This document shows positions 1-9,224 of a DNA stretch of 64,000 nucleotides, piece by piece. The stretch's first letter is position 1, and each line of letters starts with the position of its first letter. The notes beneath the pieces are model-generated. The model worked only from the letters and a program-made list of their open reading frames with translations, searched no databases and was not told the origin of the DNA. This stretch comes from Jeotgalibacillus sp. S-D1 (GTDB taxonomy: Bacteria > Bacillota > Bacilli > Bacillales > Jeotgalibacillaceae), in contig NZ_SMZR01000003.1 in assembly GCF_004358665.1 (NCBI RefSeq), positions 62,001-126,000 on the forward strand, in the 5' to 3' direction. The position numbers were made by a program, and so were the translations under genes.

Positions 1-290
1 GATACACTGTCCGCCGCTCCGCTGTCCTCCATAACCTTTCCAAAAATGGCTCCAAGTAAGAACATCGGAAACCATGAGGTGATGAAGCCTGAAAATCCAG
101 TCATGTAATTTGTTAAGAAATTGGACTCCCCTTCAGCCACCAGTTGCGGGAACAGCGGCATCCCGCTTAAAAGAGCCACAAAAAGAGCACAAAGCGGACC
201 CGCAACAAGTAAATTCATTCCTCTCATCGTTAATACAATAAGTAAAATCAGACCGCCTGCCAAACCAATCATACTCAACACACTTAACAT
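1..290 (-). CDS. GntP-family permease, N-terminal part (cut by window edge)
   Basis: Only the first 96 or so codons are in the window; the gene runs off the left edge. The start is the ATG at 290-288, preceded by a GAGGGGG ribosome binding site. The protein opens with hydrophobic membrane segments (MLSVLSMIGLAGGLILLIVL, then NLLVAGPLCALFVALLSGMP) and a GFSGFITSWFPMFLLGAIFGK stretch typical of GntP/gluconate-type proton symporters. It lies 3' of scoA-scoB on the same strand, as yxjC clusters with scoAB in B. subtilis, so a short organic acid or ketone body is the likely substrate. Substrate is inference; family membership is fairly sure. Confidence 0.75.
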   Translation of the reverse strand, partial: MLSVLSMIGLAGGLILLIVLTMRGMNLLVAGPLCALFVALLSGMPLFPQLVAEGESNFLTNYMTGFSGFITSWFPMFLLGAIFGKVMEDSGAADSV

Positions 291-341
291 ACCTTTTCCC
301 CCTCGTGTTGCATTATGTAATGATGGAAGGATCCATGCTGT

Positions 342-1016
342 TTAATACGCTTCAGCTTTTACTGCTTCACTGACCAGCAGTTTTGCGTCTGTCGACTTCA
401 GCACTTCCTCCACCGTCCAGCCCTTTGCTGTTTCCAAAAGAACCAGCCCCTCAGGTGTAACTTCGATTACTGCCCGTTCTGTAATAATCCGGTCTACTAC
501 CCCTTTGCCGGTTAGCGGCAGGGTACAGGACTTTACGATCTTGGATGAGCCTTCCCTGTTGGCATGCTCCATAATGACCACCGTTTTCTTAGCGCCGTGA
601 ACAAGGTCCATAGCACCGCCCATCCCCTTTATCATTTTTCCCGGGATCATCCAATTGGCAAGATCCCCTTGCTCGTCTGCTTCCATCCCGCCTAAAATAG
701 CAATATCAATATGACCGCCTCTTATCATGGCAAATGATTCGGCACTATCGAAATAGGAAGCCCCCTGAATCGCTGTAACCGTCTCTTTTCCGGCATTAAT
801 CAAATCAGGATCCAGTTCATCTTCTGTCGGGTAGGCACCAATGCCAAGCAGTCCATTTTCTGATTGCAGAACAACCTCTTTCCCATCAGATAAATGGTTT
901 GCGATCAGAGTAGGCATTCCGATACCTAAATTCACATAGAAACCGCTTTCAATTTCCTGTTCAGCTCTTTTTGCTATTTTCTCTCTAACTTCATGCTTGT
1001 TTAATGTTATGGCCAT
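342..1016 (-). CDS. scoB: Succinyl-CoA:3-oxoacid CoA-transferase subunit B
   Basis: This is the 224-residue B subunit of the CoA transferase that moves CoA from succinyl-CoA to acetoacetate in the cytoplasm. The SENGLLGIG motif near residue 53 carries the conserved Glu that forms the glutamyl-CoA thioester. The [19 protein letters not shown] and [11 protein letters not shown] stretches are typical of the family. The start is an ATG with AGGAGGG upstream, and the gene follows scoA by 21 bases, so the pair is translated from one message. Length matches the family (about 216-220 residues). The substrate could also be another 3-oxoacid. Confidence 0.92.
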   Translation of the reverse strand: MAITLNKHEVREKIAKRAEQEIESGFYVNLGIGMPTLIANHLSDGKEVVLQSENGLLGIGAYPTEDELDPDLINAGKETVTAIQGASYFDSAESFAMIRGGHIDIAILGGMEADEQGDLANWMIPGKMIKGMGGAMDLVHGAKKTVVIMEHANREGSSKIVKSCTLPLTGKGVVDRIITERAVIEVTPEGLVLLETAKGWTVEEVLKSTDAKLLVSEAVKAEAY

Positions 1017-1037
1017 CCATTTTCCCTCCTTTGTTCG

Positions 1038-1742
1038 TTAAGTACCTGTACTTAGCGTTATACGCTCAATTCGTTTTTCCTGCTTCCCCTGGATAAGAGC
1101 TTGGACGTAAATTCCCGGAGTATGAACATTTTCGGGATTGATGCCGCCGGTTTCCGTTATGTCCTCCACTTCTGCAATGGTCACTTTTCCGGCTGCAGCG
1201 ATCATCGGGTTAAAATTTCTAGCCGTTTTGTTATAGACTAAATTTCCCGCCCGGTCAGCTTTTGCTGCCAGCACTAAACTGAAGTCAGCTATCAGTGCTT
1301 CCTCCAGCATATATTCCTTGCCGTTAAACGTTCGGATTTCACGGCCTTCAGCACGGGGTGTACCAACTCCGGCAGGGGTATAAAACGCGGGGATTCCCGC
1401 CCCTCCAGCCCGTATCTTTTCTGCAAGTGTTCCCTGCGGAGTGAGATCCACCTCTATTTCACCTGACAGCACCTGACGTTCAAATTCCTTGTTTTCTCCC
1501 ACATAAGAACCAATCATCTTTTTAATCTGCTTATTTTTCAGCAGCAAGCCCAGCCCCCAGTCGTCCACACCACAGTTGTTGGAAATGACGGTGAGATTCT
1601 TAACCTTTGAACGGACCAGCGCCTGAATTAAATTTTCCGGTATGCCTACTAAACCGAAACCCCCGGCCATTATCACTGCACCATCCTGGATCCCGCTTAC
1701 CGCTTCATCAAAAGAATTATAAATAGGTTTCAATACAGTCAC
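1038..1742 (-). CDS. scoA: Succinyl-CoA:3-oxoacid CoA-transferase subunit A
   Basis: The A subunit of the CoA transferase carries the CoA-binding glycine-rich motif [13 protein letters not shown] near the N terminus and a typical [15 protein letters not shown] segment in the middle. The start is uncertain. The GTG at 1742 has GAGG at a good distance, a TTG at 1733 has GGGAG, and a TTG at 1754 is also open; I used 1742. It is first in the scoA-scoB-permease group and is transcribed divergently from the LysR gene at 1935, which is the likely regulator. Together the genes would allow use of acetoacetate or related acids. Confidence 0.9.
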   Translation of the reverse strand: MTVLKPIYNSFDEAVSGIQDGAVIMAGGFGLVGIPENLIQALVRSKVKNLTVISNNCGVDDWGLGLLLKNKQIKKMIGSYVGENKEFERQVLSGEIEVDLTPQGTLAEKIRAGGAGIPAFYTPAGVGTPRAEGREIRTFNGKEYMLEEALIADFSLVLAAKADRAGNLVYNKTARNFNPMIAAAGKVTIAEVEDITETGGINPENVHTPGIYVQALIQGKQEKRIERITLSTGT

Positions 1743-1900
1743 TCCCTGCCTCAATAAGATTACTACTCTACCAATATTGTAATCGCTTACTAGAATGTCA
1801 AGCCTTTACCTCTTTAATTGTTAAAATATTATGACTTATTTTCTTTTAACAGTGTACCTTCTGTTTTCTGATAGGTAAAATGAATAATAACTATATTACT

Positions 1901-1917
1901 TATAACAAAAAGTTATA
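1901..1917 (+). promoter_or_regulatory. LysR-type operator dyad
   Basis: TATAAC-N5-GTTATA is a perfect dyad with a T-N11-A type core, just upstream of the LysR gene's ribosome binding site and in the divergent region facing scoA. LysR-type regulators normally bind such sites and repress their own gene. The assignment rests on position and symmetry only. Confidence 0.5.
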
Positions 1918-1934
1918 GGTTAGGAGGTTTTATC

Positions 1935-2816
1935 TTGGATATCAGACAGTTAGGCTATTTCATTGAGGTAGCCAGGCATAAAAGCTTCACAAAAGCCTCC
2001 CGGGCTTTACATGTCACTCAGCCAACACTCAGTAAAATGGTTAAAGGGCTGGAACAGGAACTCGACGTCGTGCTGATCGATCGCTCAGCACGGCAAATCA
2101 CCCTGACAGATGCAGGAGAAATCGTTTTTATTCAAGCTCAAAAAGTTATTAATGGCTTAGATGATTTATCCGTTTCTTTATATGACTTAATGAATTTAAA
2201 AAAAGGCAAAATAAATATCGGTCTCCCTCCTGTCATAAGCACACTGTTTTTCCCTACCATTATTGCTGAATTTCAGGAGGCATTTCCTGAGGTGACCGTC
2301 ATGCTTGTGGAGGATGGTGCAAAAAAAGTCGAACAAAAAGTACTGGATGGGGAAGTGGATTTGGGCTTTGTCTTACTTCCTGTAAATGAAGATAAATTTG
2401 ATGTGATCCCTTTTGTTCAACAGGAAATTAAATTGCTGGTTCATGAATCCCACCCCCTTGCCGATCGTGAGGCGGTGGACTTAATCGAACTCAAGGACGA
2501 CCCATTCCTTTTACTCAGCAAGGAGTTCACGCTGAACAGCCGGACGATTGAAGTTTGCATTAGCGAGGGCTTTACCCCGCAAGTGGCTTATGAAAGCTCC
2601 CAATGGGATTTTATAGTGGGCATGGTCGGGAAAAATCTCGGTGTTACATTGCTGCCAAAATTGATCTGTGACAGGGTAATGGATGCACCGGTAAAAATGA
2701 TTTCTTTAACGAACCCTTTTCCATGGCACTTAGGCATGATCCTGGCAAAAAACAGATACGTGCCCTTTGCTACAAGGGAATTTATATCTCTTGTAAAATC
2801 CCTCCCTCAGGTGTAG
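1935..2816 (+). CDS. LysR-family transcriptional regulator
   Basis: This 293-residue protein has the classical LysR layout. The N-terminal winged helix-turn-helix is at residues 1-60 (MDIRQLGYFIEVARHKSFTK, then ALHVTQPTLSKMVKGLEQEL), followed by a periplasmic-binding-protein-like effector domain from about residue 90. The start is TTG with AGGAGG seven bases upstream; the next in-frame Met is inside the HTH, so TTG is preferred. It is divergent from scoA, so regulation of acetoacetate use is the natural guess. The opening resembles the CidR/CzcR branch of the family, so another target is possible. The effector is not visible from sequence. Confidence 0.88.
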   Translation: MDIRQLGYFIEVARHKSFTKASRALHVTQPTLSKMVKGLEQELDVVLIDRSARQITLTDAGEIVFIQAQKVINGLDDLSVSLYDLMNLKKGKINIGLPPVISTLFFPTIIAEFQEAFPEVTVMLVEDGAKKVEQKVLDGEVDLGFVLLPVNEDKFDVIPFVQQEIKLLVHESHPLADREAVDLIELKDDPFLLLSKEFTLNSRTIEVCISEGFTPQVAYESSQWDFIVGMVGKNLGVTLLPKLICDRVMDAPVKMISLTNPFPWHLGMILAKNRYVPFATREFISLVKSLPQV

Positions 2817-2922
2817 TCATCTAAAATAGCTATTGTTCTGATAGGCAATCACACACACAGAAGAAAAAATTATAAATACACTATCCTATGCTAGGTATCC
2901 AGACTAGAGAGGAAGATAAACA

Positions 2923-3459
2923 ATGAATGATGATTACTACGTAAATTATTATCCTTATTATGAGGGATATTCTTATCAGGACGACCGAATTTTCCCTCCT
3001 GGCGGCGGTGGTGGTTCTCCATTTCCTGGTGGAGGTGGCGGCGGTGGCTTCCCATTTCCAGGTGGCGGTGGCGGCTTCCCGTTTCCTGGGGGCGGTGGCA
3101 GCGGCGGCGGCTTCCCGTTTCCGGGTGGCGGTGGCGGCAATGGCGGCGGATCTCAATTTCCTGGAGGCGGTGGCGGGTCAGTTCAAAACATGAGTGCTCC
3201 AACAGGACCGCCGCCTTCCCAGATCCCTCCAAAACCCTTCCAGGCTCAAGGAGCGCAAGCTTTTTTTGTAGATCCAGACTTAATACGCCCCTGCTTATTT
3301 AGATTCACATATGTATGGCTGAACAATGGGGCTTCATTCTGGTTCTATCCAATTTTAACAGGGCGTAATTCTGTTGGCGGATTTTACTGGAACAGCAGAC
3401 AATTCCGCTGGTCTTACATTGCATTAGATACGAGAAGCATAGACGTCGTCAGCTGTTAA
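2923..3459 (+). CDS. Glycine/phenylalanine/proline-repeat protein, likely spore or cell-surface
   Basis: A 178-residue protein in three parts. The N terminus is Tyr/Asp rich (MNDDYYVNYYPYYEGYSY). Residues 27-95 are low-complexity repeats of the type FPFPGGGGG. The C-terminal 70 residues form a compact aromatic domain with PCLFRFTYVWLNNGASFWFY and a final Cys. There is no signal peptide or membrane segment. GAGAGGAAG precedes the ATG. Similar Gly-rich proteins with this aromatic tail are seen in Bacillus species and are often thought to coat spores. I cannot name it. The repeats invite copy-number change. Confidence 0.7.
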   Translation: MNDDYYVNYYPYYEGYSYQDDRIFPPGGGGGSPFPGGGGGGGFPFPGGGGGFPFPGGGGSGGGFPFPGGGGGNGGGSQFPGGGGGSVQNMSAPTGPPPSQIPPKPFQAQGAQAFFVDPDLIRPCLFRFTYVWLNNGASFWFYPILTGRNSVGGFYWNSRQFRWSYIALDTRSIDVVSC

Positions 3460-3463
3460 ATCA

Positions 3464-3505
3464 AAAGCAGTCATCCACCTTTCATGCGGATGACTGCTTT
3501 TTCTT
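3464..3505. terminator. Bidirectional terminator between convergent genes
   Basis: AAAGCAGTCATCC (3464-3476) pairs with GGATGACTGCTTT (3488-3500), followed by T-rich sequence. It serves the glycine-rich gene and overlaps the last codons of the holin-like gene on the other strand. Confidence 0.75.
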
Positions 3506-3787
3506 TTTGGTGCTCAAATATTCAACGAAGGCTATAATGGAAGTTTTGAGCGATGCATATGTCCCTACCGCTGCGGCTCCATAAAAAAAACCCATAAATA
3601 CCCCAGCTGCAAGATTCCCTTTGTGGCTTATAAAAATAGAAATAATTAAACCAAATGCATTTGCCATTGTTGGTATGTATTTTTTAGGAATCTTAAATCG
3701 GACCTTTAAGATTTGTACAATGATCACTATAATGGGAATCGCGATTACGGCATCCCAAAAATTTGTATGAATCGTTGGAAAGTTCAT
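3482..3787 (-). CDS. Small holin-like membrane protein
   Basis: A 101-residue protein with hydrophobic stretches at about 12-30 (WDAVIAIPIIVIIVQIL), 38-55 and 60-85, and a positively charged tail KKKKQSS, the layout of phage-type holins and related small membrane proteins. AAAGGAG stands at a good distance before the ATG. No endolysin or other phage gene is next to it, so this may be a domesticated holin or an unrelated small membrane protein. It converges on the glycine-rich gene and shares its terminator. Confidence 0.55.
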   Translation of the reverse strand: MNFPTIHTNFWDAVIAIPIIVIIVQILKVRFKIPKKYIPTMANAFGLIISIFISHKGNLAAGVFMGFFYGAAAVGTYASLKTSIIAFVEYLSTKKKKQSSA

Positions 3788-3938
3788 GATCTTCTCTCCT
3801 TTTTTTCTAGTTTATCTGTTAAAGAAAATTACATACGAATTTTTTTGTATTTATTTTTTAAAATTAGGTTATTCATCCAAGAGCCTGCCCTGTGTTAGGC
3901 ATATGCTTTAAAGAATGAACTTTAGGAGGGTTAGCCTT

Positions 3939-4211
3939 ATGAATAATAATTTACCGGCTTATTATAATTACCAGAATGATGGGTATTCAGGTGATGAACG
4001 GATTATTGGCAGGCCTTTAGGCTTTGGAAGACCCTTTGGGTATGGCAGACCATATGGTTTTGGCCGCCCCTTTGGCTATGGCGGCTACGGATTCCCTGCA
4101 GGTTTTGCAGGAGGGCTTCTGACAGGAGCTTTATTGACTCCGGGCTATGGTTATGGCTATGGGGGCTATCCTTACCCGCCGTACCCTTATCCTTACTACG
4201 GGTATTATTAA
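3939..4211 (+). CDS. Gly/Tyr/Pro-rich small protein, coat-like
   Basis: A 90-residue protein made of tandem GFGRPFGYGRPYG units followed by a small hydrophobic patch (GFAGGLLTGALLTPG) and a Tyr/Pro tail ending PYPYYGYY. The ATG at 3939 is chosen over an in-frame upstream codon because TTTAGGAGGG sits ten bases before it. Such Gly-Tyr-rich proteins are common in Bacillus spore coats, and the neighbouring glycine-rich gene supports this, but no family can be named. Its own terminator follows at 4238. Confidence 0.65.
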   Translation: MNNNLPAYYNYQNDGYSGDERIIGRPLGFGRPFGYGRPYGFGRPFGYGGYGFPAGFAGGLLTGALLTPGYGYGYGGYPYPPYPYPYYGYY

Positions 4212-4237
4212 ATCAAATCGTTAAAAATACTGCTGTA

Positions 4238-4267
4238 AATCTCAGGCTCTGTCCTGAGATTTTTTTA
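4238..4267 (+). terminator. Rho-independent terminator
   Basis: AATCTCAGG and CCTGAGATT form a nine-base stem around a six-base loop, followed by seven T. It ends the Gly/Tyr-rich gene. Confidence 0.8.
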
Positions 4268-4367
4268 TTTTAGATTAGAATGTCATATGTACTATTACCC
4301 ACTCATTTATAAGCCAAAAGACACTATTCTCTCCTTGGTTAATCCGGTTCATTTTGTGCAATATTTG

Positions 4368-4381
4368 TGCAAACGCTTACA
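4368..4381 (+). promoter_or_regulatory. Candidate catabolite-response element (cre) before pullulanase
   Basis: TGCAAACGCTTACA matches the CcpA consensus TGWNANCGNTNWCA at all but one defined position. It lies about 65 bases before the pullulanase start, where CcpA would block transcription in the presence of preferred sugars. Confidence 0.6.
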
Positions 4382-4445
4382 CTACTTTCTTTATTACCCT
4401 ATACTTCTAATTAATTACACTCTTTTGAAGGAGGAGAAGTTATAA

Positions 4446-7361
4446 GTGAAAAATTTTAAATGGCTGTCCAGTATTGTCGCTTTAATCATGATCCTTTCTT
4501 TCGTACCGTCTATGCAACCGCTTGCCACTCAATCCGTTCAGGCAGAAACCTCTACGTATACTTCATTAATCGTTCATTATCAGGAAAGTCCCGACAACAC
4601 CAAAGACTGGAATTTGTGGGTATGGGCTGAAGGTGCCGAAGGAAATGTTCATCAATTTACCGAAGAAGATGCCTTTGGGAAAATTGCGAAAGTGGATCTG
4701 GAAGGATCTCACAGCCGTTTTGGTTTTATTGTACGAACAGATGAATGGGAAAAAGATGGAGGCGACCGCTGGGCGGAAGTAGATGCCGGAGTTGCTGAAG
4801 TATGGATTAAATCCGGCGATGACACCGTTTATACAGAGCCCCCGGATGGAGAATACCGCGAATTTCCTTCATTTAATGAAGTTGATTTAACTGTCCACTA
4901 TTATCGCTATGATCAGCAATATGAAGGCTGGGACCTTTGGACATGGCCAGGCACTGGAGATGGTCAGGCTGTTGAATTTACAGAAGAAGATGACTTCGGA
5001 AAAGTAGCCAATGTCACACTGGAGGATGAAGAGGCTTTTGACCAGATCGGTCTGATTGTCCGTAAAAATATTGGCGATAATGATTGGGCAGACAGAGAGT
5101 TTGGCGATCGATTTATACGCAATATCTCTGAGGACGGCAAGGCAGAAATCTGGCTGGTACAAGGCGAGGAAGGAATCTATTATGACCCAAACCATATCGA
5201 CCGGTCGCCAAGAATTATTCGTGCTTCAATTGATGGCCTCAATGAAATTACATTGACAACTAATTTTCCAATCGACACATCAGCTGCTGATCCGGGCATC
5301 AGTTTGAGCGGAGGACTGGAAATTGCCCAGATTCTTCCCTCAGATCCAGAACAGCCGGTCACTGCAAAGGTAAAAATTATAACGACAGAAAATATCGACA
5401 TTACCAAATCGTATAGAGTAGTGACAGAAATTTTTGGTGAAGCAGCAATACAGGTTGGCGCTGTTATCCGCTCAGAAGAATTTGATGAACAGTATTTCTA
5501 CGATGGCGATGATTTAGGAAACACCTATTCAAAGGACCAAACGATATTCCGTCTATGGGCTCCTACTGCAAGTGAAGCAAAACTTGTTACATATAAGTCA
5601 TGGGATGAGTCCGCTGGCACAGAAATCGACATGAAAGCCGGAGAAAAAGGGACGTGGACTGCAACCATGTCCGGGGATCAGCACGGTCTTTTGTACACCT
5701 ATAAGGTAAAAATAGGTGATGAATGGCGCGAAGCAGTTGACCCTTACGTCCGATCCACTTCCGTTAACGGAGATAAAGGAGCTGTTATCGATCTTGACCG
5801 TACCGATCCTAAGGGCTGGGACAATAACAATTTTGAACCCTCCCAACACCCTGAGGATGCTACAATTTATGAACTTCATGTCCGTGATTTATCCATCCAG
5901 CCATTAAGCGGGATAAAACAAAAAGGAAAGTATCTTGGTTTAACGGAACTGAATACAACTGGTCCGCGTAAAACAAAAACCGGACTGAATCATATTAAAG
6001 ATCTTGGTGTCAGCCATGTTCAATTTCTACCGATTTATGATTACCGAACGGTAGATGAGACCAAATTGGACACGCCTCAATTTAATTGGGGTTATGATCC
6101 AAAAAACTATAATGTACCAGAAGGATCATACTCTACAAATCCTTATGACCCTGAAGTCCGGGTAAAGGAATTAAAGCAAATGATTCATGCTGTTCACAAG
6201 CAGGACCTTGGCGTTATTATGGATGTGGTCTATAACCATATGTATGCTGTCAATGAATCAAACTTTAACCAGCTTGTACCGGGCTATTACTTCCGCTACA
6301 ACGAGGATGGGACATTGGCAAACGGCACAGGTGTAGGAAATGATACGGCTTCCGAACGAAAAATGATGGAAAAATTCATCGTGGATTCTGTCACTTACTG
6401 GGCTGAAGAATACAATATGAACGGTTTCCGTTTTGATCTGATGGGCATCCACGATACCGATACCATGAATGCAGTCCGCGAGGCTTTGGACGAAATTGAT
6501 CCATCTATTATTGTTTTGGGTGAAGGCTGGGATTTAAACACCCCTCTTGACCCTGAACGAAAAGCGAATCAAAAAAATGCTGAAGATATGCCAGGTGTGG
6601 CCCATTTCAATGACACATTGCGCGATGGGGCAAAAGGAAGTGTGTGGGAAGACAGCGACCCGGGCTTTATAAACGGCAAACCGAATATGACGGAAATTAT
6701 GAAACAAAGCGTCGCAGGCGGTCTTTCTTATGATGACAGCTTTGCCACCTACCGTGATCCAGAGCAGGTTGTTCAATATGTGGAAGCACATGATAACCTT
6801 ACTTTATGGGATAAATTAGAGAAAACCAATCCAAACGCCACGGAGGAAGAAAAGAAAGCGATGCATAAGCTTGGATCTTCGATTGTTTTAACCTCACAGG
6901 GCGTGCCTTTTATTCATGCCGGCCAGGAATTTATGCGTACTAAGGGCGGAGACCATAACAGCTACCAGTCACCGGATTCCGTTAACCAGCTGGACTGGCA
7001 GCGAAGATCGCTTTTCGATGAAGAAGTGGACTACATGAAGGGTCTCATTGACCTTCGCCAGAAATATGGTTCACTCCGTTTAAAGAGCGGCAATGCCATT
7101 AATAACCGTTTAGATTTTGTTCAGGCACCTGAAAATGTTGTTGCCTATACATTGCAAGAATTGAAAAACAATCATTTACTGGTCATTCATAATGCCAATC
7201 CAAATCCTGTAACCTTTAGACTTCCTTTTAAGGGACCATGGAAAGTGCTGGTCAACAATGAAGAGGCTGGTACAGAGGTTTTGAAGGTTGAAAAAGGGCT
7301 GTTTGTAAAAGTAGAAGGAACAAGCAGCATGGTTTTACTGAAGGATGGCAAGTTAAAATAA
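4446..7361 (+). CDS. pulA: Secreted type I pullulanase (GH13)
   Basis: The 971-residue enzyme hydrolyses alpha-1,6 branch points in pullulan and starch. It has a signal peptide (about residues 1-33, ending VQAE), two starch-binding CBM41-type modules (about 38-130 and 150-245, both with the W-x-LW-W pattern), a CBM48-like segment around 355-430, and a GH13 catalytic domain. The YNWGYDP-type motif of type I pullulanases is present. The catalytic residues are Asp664 (GFRFD), Glu693 (LGEGWD) and Asp783 (EAHDN). There is no C-terminal anchor. GTG start with AAGGAGG upstream. A cre-like site precedes it and a repeat plus terminator follow. It probably feeds maltodextrins to the cell. Confidence 0.95.
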   Translation: MKNFKWLSSIVALIMILSFVPSMQPLATQSVQAETSTYTSLIVHYQESPDNTKDWNLWVWAEGAEGNVHQFTEEDAFGKIAKVDLEGSHSRFGFIVRTDEWEKDGGDRWAEVDAGVAEVWIKSGDDTVYTEPPDGEYREFPSFNEVDLTVHYYRYDQQYEGWDLWTWPGTGDGQAVEFTEEDDFGKVANVTLEDEEAFDQIGLIVRKNIGDNDWADREFGDRFIRNISEDGKAEIWLVQGEEGIYYDPNHIDRSPRIIRASIDGLNEITLTTNFPIDTSAADPGISLSGGLEIAQILPSDPEQPVTAKVKIITTENIDITKSYRVVTEIFGEAAIQVGAVIRSEEFDEQYFYDGDDLGNTYSKDQTIFRLWAPTASEAKLVTYKSWDESAGTEIDMKAGEKGTWTATMSGDQHGLLYTYKVKIGDEWREAVDPYVRSTSVNGDKGAVIDLDRTDPKGWDNNNFEPSQHPEDATIYELHVRDLSIQPLSGIKQKGKYLGLTELNTTGPRKTKTGLNHIKDLGVSHVQFLPIYDYRTVDETKLDTPQFNWGYDPKNYNVPEGSYSTNPYDPEVRVKELKQMIHAVHKQDLGVIMDVVYNHMYAVNESNFNQLVPGYYFRYNEDGTLANGTGVGNDTASERKMMEKFIVDSVTYWAEEYNMNGFRFDLMGIHDTDTMNAVREALDEIDPSIIVLGEGWDLNTPLDPERKANQKNAEDMPGVAHFNDTLRDGAKGSVWEDSDPGFINGKPNMTEIMKQSVAGGLSYDDSFATYRDPEQVVQYVEAHDNLTLWDKLEKTNPNATEEEKKAMHKLGSSIVLTSQGVPFIHAGQEFMRTKGGDHNSYQSPDSVNQLDWQRRSLFDEEVDYMKGLIDLRQKYGSLRLKSGNAINNRLDFVQAPENVVAYTLQELKNNHLLVIHNANPNPVTFRLPFKGPWKVLVNNEEAGTEVLKVEKGLFVKVEGTSSMVLLKDGKLK

Positions 7362-7389
7362 TCTGGTAACTGGGAAATTGCAACGTATA

Positions 7390-7527
7390 GGTTAATTGGA
7401 GCGGAAGGCGGGACTCCTGCGGGATGAAGCGTGACAGGTGAGACCTCGGAGAGCTTTAGCTCGAGGAGGGCTCACCGCACGCCCCGCGGAAAGCCTCGCC
7501 TGCAGCGGAAATTAACCGGTCCCCTTT
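7390..7527 (+). repeat. Palindromic intergenic repeat, subfamily 2, copy 1
   Basis: An imperfect inverted repeat of about 138 bases with ends GGTTAATTGGAGCGGAAGG and GCGGAAATTAACC. It shares its ends and internal GGCTCACC/GGTGAG arms with copies at 9051 and 39180. It sits directly 3' of the pullulanase gene. Confidence 0.75.
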
Positions 7528-7576
7528 AATAGACTATTACAGCCTTAGTGGTAATCAAAAATAGAATATGCTCTGT

Positions 7577-7620
7577 CTGCCCTTACGAATGAATATTATT
7601 CTTGTTCGTAGGGGTATTTT
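7577..7620 (+). terminator. Terminator downstream of pullulanase
   Basis: CCCTTACGAA and TTCGTAGGGG pair around an AT-rich loop and are followed by a T-rich run. The stem shares TTACGAA/TTCGTAA with the terminators at 38036 and 39335. Confidence 0.6.
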
Positions 7621-7658
7621 ACTGAGTTTTGTCAAAAACCTTTTTGTTCAGCTGTCGT

Positions 7659-7688
7659 TTGACATACTAATTTTACCAGTTCTATAAT
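7659..7688 (+). promoter_or_regulatory. SigA-type promoter of ldh
   Basis: A perfect -35 TTGACA (7659-7664) and a perfect -10 TATAAT (7683-7688) are separated by 18 bases, 43 bases before the ldh start. No clear Rex-type dyad was found in it. Confidence 0.7.
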
Positions 7689-7709
7689 TAAAGCATTAAA
7701 GGATTTTGA

Positions 7710-8675
<966 letters not shown>

Positions 8676-8691
8676 GTGTGCAGGGTGAAAT

Positions 8692-8912
8692 AGGGCTGGG
8701 ACAAATGTGTCTCACCCTCTCAAAACCGGTTCACTGCGCTTCAGGTGGACGCTTTCCGCAGGGACGGCGCTGAGCCCTCCTCAGGCTTCGCCTTGCGGGG
8801 TCTCAGCTTGCCGTCAAATCCTGCAGGAGTCGCCACCTTCCGCTCCGTTCACCTAATCGTTGCAATTAAGACAGACTCAATTTACATGACTTTTGAGTGA
8901 TGTCCCGGCATC
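8692..8912 (-). repeat. MITE-like repeat, subfamily 1, copy 1
   Basis: The element starts with GGGCTGGGACAAATGTGTC and ends with GATGTCCCGGCATC, which form near-complementary terminal inverted repeats. Its core (8722-8856) runs from ACCGGTTCACTGCGCTTCAG to GCTCCGTTCACCT and matches copies at 13744, 16831 and 27364. It lies directly 3' of ldh. Confidence 0.7.
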
Positions 8913-8934
8913 ATTTTAACTATACCTATTTAAA

Positions 8935-8979
8935 GAAAAATAGTGGCCACCATCATCCGTCGATGCTTGGTGGCCACTA
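8935..8979 (-). terminator. Terminator of the ABC exporter gene
   Basis: TAGTGGCCACCA and TGGTGGCCACTA form a perfect 12-base stem. On the minus strand it is followed by TTTTT, so it serves the gene starting at 10952. The repeat copy at 9051 lies between gene and terminator. Confidence 0.7.
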
Positions 8980-9050
8980 ATCTTAGTATGTTTCTTTTAG
9001 TAGTGCAAAGCCCATTTCCTTTTTATTTACTTTTAAACATCGGAACGCCT

Positions 9051-9188
9051 AGGTTCATTGTAGCGGAAGGCGGCGACTCCTGCGTGATACAGCGGGAAGG
9101 GTGAGACTCAATGATGCGGCAGCATCAGGGAGGCTCACCTCCCGTCACGCGGAAAGCGTCCGTCTTCAGCGGAAATGAACCGGTCCAT
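9051..9188 (+). repeat. Palindromic intergenic repeat, subfamily 2, copy 2
   Basis: AGGTTCATTGTAGCGGAAGG at one end and CAGCGGAAATGAACCGG at the other are inverted relatives, with GGTGAG and GGCTCACC arms inside. It occupies the region 3' of the ABC exporter gene. Confidence 0.7.
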
Positions 9189-9224
9189 TTTTAAAGAAAT
9201 CGTCATCATTTAGCCCCAGCCCCA

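Noticed and set aside
2891-3232. Minus-strand frames rich in His/Arg/Ala opposite the glycine-rich gene
   Set aside because: They are the complement of Gly/Pro codon repeats and have no ribosome binding site.
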